64,000 bases of DNA from an uncultured Oscillospiraceae bacterium (GTDB lineage: Bacteria > Bacillota > Clostridia > Oscillospirales > Oscillospiraceae), in the NCBI GenBank assembly GCA_934512135.1, contig CAKSWT010000003.1:1-64000 (forward strand), written 5' to 3'. Shown in pieces: positions 1 through 7,510 of the stretch. A model generated the notes under the pieces. The model was not told where the DNA came from. It saw only the letters and a list, made by a program, of their open reading frames with translations, and ran no database searches. Positions within the stretch are counted from its first letter, which is position 1; each line of letters starts with the position of its first letter. The translations under genes were made by a program, and so were the position numbers.

Positions 1-204
1 CCGGCGCCCCAGCCCGAGGGCTGGACCTGCGCCTGCGGCGCGGTGAACAAGGGGAAGTTCTGCTCGGAGTGCGGCGCGCCCAAGCCTGCGGCGGCCCCGG
101 TTTACAAGTGCGACAAGTGCGGCTGGGAGCCGGAGGACCCGGCCCATCCCCCCAAGTTCTGCCCGGAGTGCGGCGACCCCTTTGACCAGGCCGACGTGCA
201 GTAA
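1..204 (+). CDS. C-terminal end of an SPFH/Band-7-type protein with double zinc ribbon (partial)
   Basis: The window opens inside an open frame that ends in TAA. The visible 67 residues hold two cysteine motifs of the zinc-ribbon type: CxC...CxxC (CACG and CSECG, about residues 10-26) and CxxC...CxxC (CDKCG and CPECG, about 39-60). This arrangement is typical of the C-terminal tail of clostridial SPFH-domain proteins once annotated as 'virion core protein-like', which are often followed by a zinc-ribbon protein and a TPM-domain protein, exactly as here. The SPFH domain itself lies outside the window, so the family call rests on tail and context. The product probably sits at the membrane as a scaffold. 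The 174 bases to the next gene hold no convincing gene. Confidence 0.6.
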   Translation, partial: PAPQPEGWTCACGAVNKGKFCSECGAPKPAAAPVYKCDKCGWEPEDPAHPPKFCPECGDPFDQADVQ

Positions 205-378
205 TTTCCCAAAACACCGATGAAGAAACGACACAACATCTGTTTCAGGAGGTACGCGGTGGAGAGGAATATGCAGACCACCGGCGCGGCCAAGGGCTAA
301 CCTCATAGGATAAACGGATGTTAAAATCATGCCTGGGGCTGCGGCCCCGGGCCATCCCCATGAAAGAGAGGCGATTTT

Positions 379-1455
379 GTGCCTGCACAGACTGTAAACT
401 ATCAGTGCCCCGCCTGTATGGGGCCCTTGCATTTTTCCGGCGAGACAGGCAAGCTCCAGTGCGATTACTGCGGCAGTCAGTATGACCCGGCGGAGATCGA
501 AAAGCTCTATGCGAAAAAAGAAGATGCGGCGGCCGATGCGTTCCAGAACGCCAAGGAGGAGGCCACTCCCTGGACGCCTGAGGGAATGCACGCCTACAGC
601 TGTCCCTCCTGCGGGGCGGAATTGGTGTGCGACGAGACCACGGCGGCAACCTCCTGCCCCTATTGCGGCAACCCCACTGTGGTGCCGGGACAGTTCAGCG
701 GCATGCTGAAGCCCGACTATGTGATTCCCTTTAAGCTGGAGCGCAACGCGGCGATTGTTGCCCTGAAGAAGTACTATAAGGGAAAGAAGCTGCTGCCCAA
801 GGCCTTTTCTGCCAACAATCACATCACAAAGCTCCAGGGCATCTATGTGCCCTTCTGGCTCTTTGACTCCTGGGCCGACGGCCATGTGACCATGGAGGCC
901 CACAACAGCCGGTCCTGGACGGAAGGCGATTATGAGATCACAGAGACAGATGAATACGATGTGGTGCGGGATGGCAAGGCGGAGTTTCAGCGGATTCCGG
1001 TGGATGGCTCCACCAAAATGCCGGACAATCACATGGACTCCATAGAGCCCTATGACTATGGGGAGATGGTGGAGTTCTCCTCTGCCTACCTTCCGGGATA
1101 TTTGGCGGAGAAATATGACGTGGATGTTCAGGACAGCCTGCCCCGGGCCGAAGAGCGGATACAAAACACCCTGAGAGGCTTGCTGGAGGACTCCGTGCAG
1201 GGATACGACAGCAAAACGTTTACCAGCCAGAAGATTCAGCTTCAGGAGACCAAATCCCACTATGCCCTGCTACCGGTGTGGCTCCTTCACACCAAGTGGA
1301 ACAACCAGGACTATCTCTTTGCCATGAATGGCCAGACCGGAAAGCTCATCGGAGATCTTCCGGTGTCTAAGGGCCGGTTTGCGGCCTGGATGGCGGGGAT
1401 TTCTGTTCCGCTGATGGTTCTGATGACAGTGCTGATGTATCTGCTGTTCGGATAA
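379..1455 (+). CDS. TFIIB-type zinc-ribbon protein with C-terminal membrane anchor
   Basis: The GTG start at 379 is preceded by an AGAGAGG ribosome site; 358 residues. Two zinc ribbons lie near the N-terminus: CPACM...CDYCG (about residues 11-35) and CPSCG...CPYCG (about 75-100). A long middle region without a recognised fold follows, and the last 20 residues form one hydrophobic helix ending LMYLLFG, so most of the protein should face the cytoplasm from a single C-terminal anchor. It lies 11 bases upstream of the TPM-domain gene and follows an SPFH-type gene, a neighbourhood that recurs in clostridia and suggests a shared membrane complex. The function is not known; the zinc ribbons suggest protein-protein contact or zinc sensing, which is inference. 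Confidence 0.75.
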   Translation: MPAQTVNYQCPACMGPLHFSGETGKLQCDYCGSQYDPAEIEKLYAKKEDAAADAFQNAKEEATPWTPEGMHAYSCPSCGAELVCDETTAATSCPYCGNPTVVPGQFSGMLKPDYVIPFKLERNAAIVALKKYYKGKKLLPKAFSANNHITKLQGIYVPFWLFDSWADGHVTMEAHNSRSWTEGDYEITETDEYDVVRDGKAEFQRIPVDGSTKMPDNHMDSIEPYDYGEMVEFSSAYLPGYLAEKYDVDVQDSLPRAEERIQNTLRGLLEDSVQGYDSKTFTSQKIQLQETKSHYALLPVWLLHTKWNNQDYLFAMNGQTGKLIGDLPVSKGRFAAWMAGISVPLMVLMTVLMYLLFG

Positions 1456-1466
1456 GGAGGGAGAAG

Positions 1467-2894
1467 ATGAAAAGACGAATTACAATACTGGTGACAGTGC
1501 TTCTCCTGGGACTCCTGATGGGGACCACCGTGTTTGCGTGGACCGACCATGGTGCCGTCTATACCGCGGTGGACGCCATGGACAACGACAGACTGAAGGC
1601 CCTGGGAGAGGAGACGATCCCGGCGCTGTCTCAGCAGCTGTCCTTTGGGCTTCATGCGGACATTGTGGACGACCTGGAGGGCTATGAGCTGACAGACTAC
1701 GCAGGACTGTTTTACAACCAGTACGACTACGGCGTAGGAGAAAACCATGACGGCGCCCTGCTGATGATCTATGTCACCCAGGAGAACAACCAGAGGGTCA
1801 TCCAGGATTACTGCATCTACGGAGAGGGCCTGGGCAAGGATATTATCCTCGGCGACGCCGGAGATTCGATTATACAGGTGCTGGATGCCACGTTCCAGTC
1901 GGGCCCAACCAGCGACCAGCAGGCGGGAGAGTCCTGCGCAGACGCCATAGAGGTGTTCGCCGCGTATATGGCCAGCTTTGTGCAGACGCAGAAGGGCACC
2001 GCAGATCCGGAGAGTCCTGCAACAGCAGATCCGGAGAGCCCGGCAATGGCAGAACCGGAAAATCCCGCAACGGCAGAGCCGGCGGCAACCCAGGGGACGG
2101 AAACCCCTGTCAGCGAAACGGCAGGGGCGCCTGTTCAGGAGCAGCTGGTGATCGACAATGCGGAGCTGCTCACAGACACCCAAAAGCTGCGGCTGGAGGA
2201 TAAGGCGGAGCGCATTTCCAACCAGTATGGCTGCAACACCTATGTGCTTACGGTGCCCACCATGGACGGGGCGGAGCGCAGGGCCTTTGCAAAGTCCTAT
2301 TACACGGAAAACCAGCTGGGCAACGGAACGTACCGCAACGGCATTCTCTTTATGATCGCCATGGATAGCCGGGACTATGTCACCATCACCTATGGGCGAA
2401 ATCCGGAGGACACCAGTGAGTACGGTGTCGGAATTCTCGCCTTTACGGATTACGGCATTGCTCGGATGGAAAAGGACGTGGTGCCTTACCTCTCGGACGG
2501 CGATTACTACACCGCCTTTAACACCTATTTGTCCGCCTGTGAGGATTACCTCAGCTATTATGCCCAGGGCCATGCCTACGATAAGGGAGAGCGCCTCCCC
2601 GGTGACCCGATTTTCACCCCCCTGCGGATTATTCTGATTATCTGCATTCCCCTGCTGGTGGCCCTGATTGTCTGCCTGATTTTCAGAGCCCAGATGAAGA
2701 CCGCCGTGAAGGCAACCAAGGCAGGGGCATACCTGGTAGACGGAAGCTTCCAGGTTACCAACAGTCAGGATACCTTTGTGCGTACTTATCGGTCCACGAG
2801 GAAGATCGAAAGGGATTCCGGCAGCTCCAGCAGCTCCGGCGGTTCCACGGTGGACTCCGATGGGTTCGGCGGCTCCAGCGGCGGAAAGTTCTAA
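1467..2894 (+). CDS. TPM-domain membrane protein with two TPM-like modules
   Basis: 475 residues with a signal peptide (about residues 1-25, ending TTVFAW). The mature part has a clear TPM domain at about 225-370 (starting VIDNAELLTD, with YRNGILFMIAMDSRDYVTI as its core) and an earlier, weaker copy at about 30-170 (NHDGALLMIYVT, GEGLGKDIIL). A linker of imperfect TADPESPA/AEPENPA repeats (about 176-205) joins them. One transmembrane helix follows at about 385-407 (IILIICIPLLVALIVCLIF), then a cytoplasmic tail rich in serine and glycine ending SGGKF. TPM domains occur in the plant Psb32/TLP18.3 phosphatase family and in bacterial YgcG-like proteins. It shares an operon with the preceding zinc-ribbon gene and ends at two strong terminators. 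The enzymatic role is unproven. Confidence 0.8.
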   Translation: MKRRITILVTVLLLGLLMGTTVFAWTDHGAVYTAVDAMDNDRLKALGEETIPALSQQLSFGLHADIVDDLEGYELTDYAGLFYNQYDYGVGENHDGALLMIYVTQENNQRVIQDYCIYGEGLGKDIILGDAGDSIIQVLDATFQSGPTSDQQAGESCADAIEVFAAYMASFVQTQKGTADPESPATADPESPAMAEPENPATAEPAATQGTETPVSETAGAPVQEQLVIDNAELLTDTQKLRLEDKAERISNQYGCNTYVLTVPTMDGAERRAFAKSYYTENQLGNGTYRNGILFMIAMDSRDYVTITYGRNPEDTSEYGVGILAFTDYGIARMEKDVVPYLSDGDYYTAFNTYLSACEDYLSYYAQGHAYDKGERLPGDPIFTPLRIILIICIPLLVALIVCLIFRAQMKTAVKATKAGAYLVDGSFQVTNSQDTFVRTYRSTRKIERDSGSSSSSGGSTVDSDGFGGSSGGKF

Positions 2895-2905
2895 TCGAAG
2901 AAAAA

Positions 2906-2942
2906 GCGGGCTGTCTGGGAATTCTCAGACAGCTCGCCTTTT
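2906..2942 (+). terminator. Intrinsic terminator after the TPM gene
   Basis: Stem GCGGGCTGTCTG (2906-2917) with CAGACAGCTCGC (2926-2937, one G-U pair) followed by CCTTTT. It lies 12 bases after the TPM stop codon. Confidence 0.8.
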
Positions 2943-2956
2943 GGGTATCGTTTGCA

Positions 2957-2996
2957 GGACGTGGAGGCTTCCCGGGAAGCCTCCACGTCCTTTTTT
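2957..2996 (+). terminator. Second, very strong terminator: 17-bp perfect palindrome plus T6
   Basis: A perfect, loop-free DNA palindrome of 34 bases (arm GGACGTGGAGGCTTCCC) at 2957-2990 is followed by TTTTTT at 2991-2996. It backs up the terminator at 2906 and insulates the convergent gene that ends at 3021. Confidence 0.85.
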
Positions 2997-3020
2997 CCTG
3001 CGGTTTTACGCCGAGGGAAA

Positions 3021-4043
3021 TCAGTTTTCCTGTTTCGGGGCGGGGCGATAGGGCTTTTTGCCGGTGTAGGCGTAGGGGTTTACCGCCGTGCCGGCGTCTA
3101 CCTCTTCCAGCCACTTGAATGGCTCCGTCCGGAAGGCGTTCCAGGTGGTTTCGTTCATGGGACCCTGCATGGCCGGGAAGGTGTAACGCCAGTAGTTGGT
3201 CCGGGCGATGTACTTCTCGTCCTGCTGCCCCGCATTTACGTCTCCCATCTCGTTGGCGGCAATCCGCAGCAGGGAGCCGTACTGCTCGGAGACGGTGTGG
3301 AGCTTCAGGTCCTCCACCAAGAGCTTCTTCAGGGGACGCTTGGCCAGGTTGGCCATAATGGTACGGTTCTCATAGGGCATCCGCTTCCACATCCGGGCAA
3401 TCTCCCAGGCCCGGTCCATGACCTTGTCCTTGGCCACCACCTCGGAGACCATGCCGAAGTCCAGCATATTCTGGGCGGTAAACTGCCGCGTGGTCATCAT
3501 GTAATAGTTGCCCCGCTTGGTGCCGAAATAGTGCTGGACCATCAGGCCCATGCCGTCGCCGGGGACCAGGCCGCCGTGGGCGTGGGGAACCTCCATAACC
3601 GTGTCCTCTGCGGCGATGGTCACGTCGCAGAGCATGGCGGAATCCCAGTGGAAGCCGGGGCCGGGAATGGCGCCGATGGTGGGCACGTCCAGGTCAAAAA
3701 TCATGTTTTTGATGAGGTTGGTGTCGTCGAAATACTGGTGCTGGAAGCGCTGGGTGGGGAGCTCGGAATAGGTCTCCCAGCCATCGGGATCGGATTCGAT
3801 CATCCAGGTGTCACCGATGTGGGTAAAGATGATGATCTCGTTTTTCCAGTCCATGGACAGGATGCGGACCAGCTGGGAAATGGCTCGGTGGGACATCCCC
3901 GAGTGCTTCATGGGGCCGTCCTTGGTTTTCCAGGTGACCTGGAGAATGCCGTCCTCCCGGTAGAGATCTGCGAAATCCTTGAACCACGCCTGATATTCCT
4001 CCAGCTCCGGGAGCTTGACGTAGTCGGCCAAAGGTTTAGCCAT
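3021..4043 (-). CDS. Crotonase-fold C-C hydrolase, 6-oxocamphor hydrolase-like
   Basis: 340 residues from an ATG at 4043 with an AGGAGG site (4052-4057); the open frame runs further upstream, but without a ribosome site. The crotonase-superfamily core lies at about residues 60-260. The segment EVPHAHGGLVPGDG (151-164) resembles the active site of 6-oxocamphor hydrolase, where a His and an Asp nine residues later are catalytic; here they are His154 and Asp163. His52, His132 and Glu244 sit where that enzyme has further active-site residues. Such enzymes open cyclic beta-diketones by retro-Claisen hydrolysis. The gene follows the CoA-transferase gene by 55 bases and shares its promoter, so a ring-opening then acyl-CoA step is a reasonable inference. 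Enoyl-CoA hydratase activity is the main alternative. The family residues are recalled from knowledge, not aligned here. Confidence 0.72.
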   Translation of the reverse strand: MAKPLADYVKLPELEEYQAWFKDFADLYREDGILQVTWKTKDGPMKHSGMSHRAISQLVRILSMDWKNEIIIFTHIGDTWMIESDPDGWETYSELPTQRFQHQYFDDTNLIKNMIFDLDVPTIGAIPGPGFHWDSAMLCDVTIAAEDTVMEVPHAHGGLVPGDGMGLMVQHYFGTKRGNYYMMTTRQFTAQNMLDFGMVSEVVAKDKVMDRAWEIARMWKRMPYENRTIMANLAKRPLKKLLVEDLKLHTVSEQYGSLLRIAANEMGDVNAGQQDEKYIARTNYWRYTFPAMQGPMNETTWNAFRTEPFKWLEEVDAGTAVNPYAYTGKKPYRPAPKQEN

Positions 4044-4098
4044 TGTGCGTTCCTCCTTTTGATGTAGAAAGTGTATGATGACCGGTTTCCCGGACTGC

Positions 4099-5391
4099 TT
4101 ACAAATATCCCAGGGCCCGGGCGCCGGCGCGAAGCTCTGCCCGAAAGTCCGGGTGGGCGATGGCGATGAGGGCGTCGGCCCGTTCCCGAACGGAGCGTCC
4201 CCGAAGCTCTGCCACGCCGTATTCCGTGACAATGGTGTCCGCCAGGTTCCGGGAGATGGACACGGCGGCGCCGGGGGTCAGGGTGACCTTAATCCGGGAG
4301 ATGGTGCCGCCCTTTGCGGTGGAGGAGAAGGCGATGATGCCCCGGCCGCCCTTGGAGTGCAGGGCGCCAAAGGCGAAGTCCGAGGCACCGCCGGTGCCGC
4401 TCCACTGGACCGGGCCAATGGATTCCGAGCAGATCTGTCCGGTGAGGTCCATTTCCAGGGCGGTGTTTACGGAGATCATGTGGTCCTGCTTGGCGATGAC
4501 AAAGGGATCGTTGGTGTAGGAGGCGGGCATAATCCGGCAGGACGGGGTCTCAGAGAGGGTCTTGTACAGGTGATCGTCTCCCAGGGCAAAGCAGGCAATG
4601 TGCTCCCCTGGGTCCACGGTTTTGTACCGGCCGGTGACGTTGCCCTGCTCAATGAGATCGGCCATGGTGGAGGAGAACAGCTCCGAGTGGATGCCCAGAT
4701 CATTCCGGGTGAAGAGGTGCTTGCCCACGGCGTCGGGGAGACCGCCGATGCCCAGCTGGAAGGTGTCTCCGTCGTGAATCATGTCCGCAATATAGCTGCC
4801 GATGGTCTCGTCGGTGGGAGAGGGCTTGGACCGGGGAATGGTGAGAATGGGAGAATCGGCGGTATAGCAGCAGGTGACCCGGCTGATGGGGATGTCCACG
4901 CCCCCTCGAATCCGGCGGAACCTGGGGTTGATCTCCAGAATCACGGTTTTGGCGCAGCGAAGGGCTTCCCGCTCAAACATTTGGCAGTAGGGGATCTGGA
5001 AGTTCCCGTTTTCGTCCATGTCCGTGACCTTGGCGATAAACACATTGTTGGGCTTGTAGGCCGTCCGGAGAGACATGTAGTTGTGAAGATCCGAGGGGAT
5101 GTAGGACGTGATGCCCAGGGCGTGGCCCTCTCGGAAGTTGGTGTGGTAGAAGTGGCCCAGGGTCAGAATATGGCCGGCAGTGGCCGGATCCCGAAGGTAG
5201 GCGTAGTCGTTGTCCTTGCTTTTGATCAGCGTGACGCCCTCCAGCCGGGGGATAATCTCCTCCAGATGGTTTAAAAATACCACCGGCTCGGTAATGGCGC
5301 CGGATACGGCGATGATGTCGCCGGAGCGGATCAGCGCCTGGGCGTCGGAGAGGGTCTTCTTCTTTTGTGCGTACTGTTCCTGAAGGGTCAT
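4099..5391 (-). CDS. Acetyl-CoA hydrolase/transferase family CoA-transferase (4-hydroxybutyrate CoA-transferase type)
   Basis: 430 residues from the ATG at 5391, which has a GGAGG site eight bases upstream; the longer open frame from 5424 has no ribosome site. The protein covers both halves of the class I CoA-transferase fold. Marks of the family are the GIGGLPDAV loop (about 214-222), IHSELFS (234-240, with Glu237 as the likely thioester-forming glutamate) and the C-terminal TEYGVAELRGRSV segment. The reaction is transfer of CoA from a donor such as acetyl-CoA to a carboxylic acid. It is the first gene of a two-gene unit with the C-C hydrolase and carries the shared two-box promoter at 5436-5503. 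The acid substrate is unknown. Confidence 0.85.
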   Translation of the reverse strand: MTLQEQYAQKKKTLSDAQALIRSGDIIAVSGAITEPVVFLNHLEEIIPRLEGVTLIKSKDNDYAYLRDPATAGHILTLGHFYHTNFREGHALGITSYIPSDLHNYMSLRTAYKPNNVFIAKVTDMDENGNFQIPYCQMFEREALRCAKTVILEINPRFRRIRGGVDIPISRVTCCYTADSPILTIPRSKPSPTDETIGSYIADMIHDGDTFQLGIGGLPDAVGKHLFTRNDLGIHSELFSSTMADLIEQGNVTGRYKTVDPGEHIACFALGDDHLYKTLSETPSCRIMPASYTNDPFVIAKQDHMISVNTALEMDLTGQICSESIGPVQWSGTGGASDFAFGALHSKGGRGIIAFSSTAKGGTISRIKVTLTPGAAVSISRNLADTIVTEYGVAELRGRSVRERADALIAIAHPDFRAELRAGARALGYL

Positions 5392-5435
5392 AGGGAAACC
5401 TCCGATAGTTCTGGATGGAATCATTTTTCATCTCT

Positions 5436-5503
5436 ATCATATCACTGGATTTCCCGGGGGACAAATACCAAAACAGCTTGCATCGTTATAACCAAAATGT
5501 TAT
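5436..5503 (-). promoter_or_regulatory. Regulon promoter H (CoA-transferase unit)
   Basis: Read on the minus strand: first box ATAAC-N6-GTTAT (5488-5503), eight-base gap, second box AAGCT-N5-GGTAT (5465-5479), -35 TTTGTC (5460-5465), 18-base spacer, -10 TATGAT (5436-5441). This is the most degenerate second box of the eight copies. The first box extends to a 7-bp inverted repeat (TTATAAC/GTTATAA, 5486-5505). Confidence 0.7.
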
Positions 5504-5506
5504 AAT
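5478..5506 (+). promoter_or_regulatory. Sigma-A promoter of the divergent lysR gene, overlapped by the operator
   Basis: TTGCAT (5478-5483), 17-base spacer, TATAAT (5501-5506). The inverted repeat at 5486-5505 fills the spacer and most of the -10, so a bound regulator would block its own gene while serving the opposite promoter, the usual LysR layout. Confidence 0.75.
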
Positions 5507-5530
5507 CGAGGGACAAAGGAGGGATATTCC

Positions 5531-6418
5531 ATGACGTCGCTGCAAATCCAGTATTTTCTCACCGCCGCAGAATGCATGTCCTTTTCCCAGGCGGCGGAGA
5601 AGCTCTATGTGTCCCAGCCGGCGGTAAGCCGCCAGATCAAGCTGCTGGAGCAGGAGCTGGGGTGCCGGCTTTTTGACCGGTCCCGAAAGAATGCCGTTCA
5701 GCTTACCCCCGGGGGGATTGTATTCCAGGATGCCTTCACCCAAGGTCAGGCACTGTATATGCGGGCCTGTGAGACGGCCCAGGCCCTGTCCAGTCACAGC
5801 CCCATGCAGCTGAAAATCGGAGTTGGAAACGGCTGGGATATGAGTACGGCACTGCTTCAGGTGAAGCGCCAGATCACCCAGCACTACCCCCAGGCGGAGC
5901 TGCTGTTTTCCAGCCAGGATTTTCGGGAGCTTCGCCATCAGGTTCGCATGGGAGAGCTGGACGTGATCCTCTGCACCAAAACCAGCCTTGTGGAGTTCGA
6001 CGGGTTGGAGGTGCAGAAAATCGCCAATCTGGAAAGCCGGGCCTACGTCAGACGGGGGCTGCTTCGGCCGGCGGAGGAGCCCATCACCGCCGACGATTTT
6101 CAGGGGCAGACCCTGCTGATGCTCTCCCAGGAGGAGTCGCCTATGGCCATGGAGCTGGCGCTGCTCCAATTCCAGGCCAGACAGATCACCGTGGTTCCAA
6201 AGTATCTGCCCAACCGGGACAGTATTTTACAGGCTCTGCTGCTGGGAGAAGGCGTCACGGTATTTGACCCCTATATGCGGTTTTCCAATGACCCACGGCT
6301 GACCTGGTTTAACCTGGAGGACGACATTCCCGTCTGTGTGGTGTGGAGCAGGCACAATCCCAATCCCCTGATTCATCTCTTTGCGGATTCCATGGAAAAG
6401 GCCCTGGCAGAAGATTAG
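5531..6418 (+). CDS. LysR-family transcriptional regulator
   Basis: 295 residues. The N-terminal winged helix-turn-helix spans about residues 1-62 (LQIQYFLTAAECMSFSQAAEKLYVSQPAVSRQI is the helix-turn-helix region); the rest is a periplasmic-binding-type effector domain. A GGAGGG site precedes the ATG. It is divergent from the CoA-transferase unit and its promoter overlaps the first box of promoter H, so it is a leading candidate for the regulator of the eight-copy promoter family. Its C-terminal WSRHNPNPLIHLF resembles WHCANPNPAVRLF in the LysR at 46804, so the two belong to one subfamily. The ligand is unknown. Confidence 0.92.
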   Translation: MTSLQIQYFLTAAECMSFSQAAEKLYVSQPAVSRQIKLLEQELGCRLFDRSRKNAVQLTPGGIVFQDAFTQGQALYMRACETAQALSSHSPMQLKIGVGNGWDMSTALLQVKRQITQHYPQAELLFSSQDFRELRHQVRMGELDVILCTKTSLVEFDGLEVQKIANLESRAYVRRGLLRPAEEPITADDFQGQTLLMLSQEESPMAMELALLQFQARQITVVPKYLPNRDSILQALLLGEGVTVFDPYMRFSNDPRLTWFNLEDDIPVCVVWSRHNPNPLIHLFADSMEKALAED

Positions 6419-6531
6419 CCCTCCGATGGGCAGGATCTGCCAGGATCCTCTGCAATTACGCCATGGACGGGAACGCCAATCTGGCCTATGATAGGCGCAG
6501 GACGTCCGAGAGTTGAGAAAGGAATGACGGT

Positions 6532-7464
6532 ATGGAAATTCTATCCCTAAATTTGAAAAGATTTCGCCTGGCCAAAAAGCTGACCCAGGAGCAGGCCGCG
6601 GAGGCGCTCCATGTGGGCGCCCAGACGATTTCCCGGTGGGAGACCGGGGTTACGCTGCCGGATGTGATGAAGTTGCCGGAGCTGGCGAGGCTCTACTGTG
6701 TGACGATGGAGGACCTGTTTCGAGACACCACCGTTGCCTATGAAAACTATGCCCAGCGGCTGGCCTCCGTCTATGAGGCAGAGCGAACCTCCCAGAACTT
6801 CATGGCCGCGGAGCGGGAATTCCAGGCCCTTGTGGACCGGGGCGCCTATTCCATGGATGATCTCCGGACCTTCGGGATTGTCTATCAGTTTATGATGATG
6901 GACTGCCGGGATAAGGCCCTTGCCTGGTTTGACCGGGCCATTCGGGAAAGTGCGGCGCTTGACCCGGACATGTGCCGCCGGACAAAGGAACAGCGGCTTC
7001 GGCTGCTGAGCCTCATCGGCCGGGCCCAGGAGGGACTTCGGCAGCAGAGGGAGCAGCTGGAGCAAAGCCCGGACCGGGAGGAAAGCTGGATTCTGATGGT
7101 GGTGGCGGAGCTCCACTGCAAGGAGGATTCTGCGGCCTTGGATCTCGCCCGGCGGGGCCTGGAGCGCTTCCCGGAGAGTTGGGAGCTCAACAGCCATGCC
7201 AGCGATGCCAGTCGCCATTTGGGCCGCTATCAGGAGGCCATGGAGTATGCGGACCGGGCCATTGCCCTGCGGCCGGATCTGGCGGACGGGAAGTTCTGCA
7301 AGGCCTGGTGCTACGAGGCCCAGGGGGATCGGCAGGCCGTGGCCCAGATGTACCGGGAGATTGCCCAGGACTTTCAGGGGGAGGGCTTTGAAATAGAAGC
7401 CCGGGCGCAGCGGGAGCTTGCCGCCCGGCTGATGCAAACGGGGGATGCCCAATCCATGACATAG
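6532..7464 (+). CDS. XRE-family helix-turn-helix regulator with tetratricopeptide repeats
   Basis: 310 residues. Residues about 5-62 form a Cro/CI-type helix-turn-helix (LTQEQAAEALHVGAQTISRWETG). The remainder is helical with repeat-like segments, clearest at about 216-295 (LNSHASDASRHLGRYQEAMEYADRAIALRPDL), as in TPR repeats. Proteins of this build bind DNA and sense a peptide or protein through the repeats. A GAAAGGA site lies before the ATG. It stands alone between the lysR gene and a convergent SBP gene. The target is unknown. Confidence 0.85.
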   Translation: MEILSLNLKRFRLAKKLTQEQAAEALHVGAQTISRWETGVTLPDVMKLPELARLYCVTMEDLFRDTTVAYENYAQRLASVYEAERTSQNFMAAEREFQALVDRGAYSMDDLRTFGIVYQFMMMDCRDKALAWFDRAIRESAALDPDMCRRTKEQRLRLLSLIGRAQEGLRQQREQLEQSPDREESWILMVVAELHCKEDSAALDLARRGLERFPESWELNSHASDASRHLGRYQEAMEYADRAIALRPDLADGKFCKAWCYEAQGDRQAVAQMYREIAQDFQGEGFEIEARAQRELAARLMQTGDAQSMT

Positions 7465-7465
7465 A

Positions 7466-7498
7466 AAAAACGGCCCTGCGGCAATACGCCGCAGGGCC
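7466..7498 (-). terminator. Intrinsic terminator of the SBP gene
   Basis: Stem GGCCCTGCGGC (7472-7482) with GCCGCAGGGCC (7488-7498), loop of five. The A-run at 7466-7470 gives the U-tract on the minus strand, directly after the SBP gene that ends at 7511. It also separates the convergent XRE gene. Confidence 0.85.
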
Positions 7499-7510
7499 AC
7501 ACAAAGAGGG

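Noticed and set aside
259..300. Short open frame (GTG start, 13 codons) with AGGAGG between the SPFH-type and zinc-ribbon genes
   Set aside because: Good ribosome site but no recognisable peptide, and position inside an operon gap makes a degraded remnant or chance as likely.
1311..2573. Long open frames on the strand opposite to genes (this one, and similar ones opposite uvrB, uvrA, the ABC exporters and the flavoproteins)
   Set aside because: They mirror the codon periodicity of GC-rich genes on the other strand, have no ribosome sites or family motifs, and overlap well-supported genes fully.
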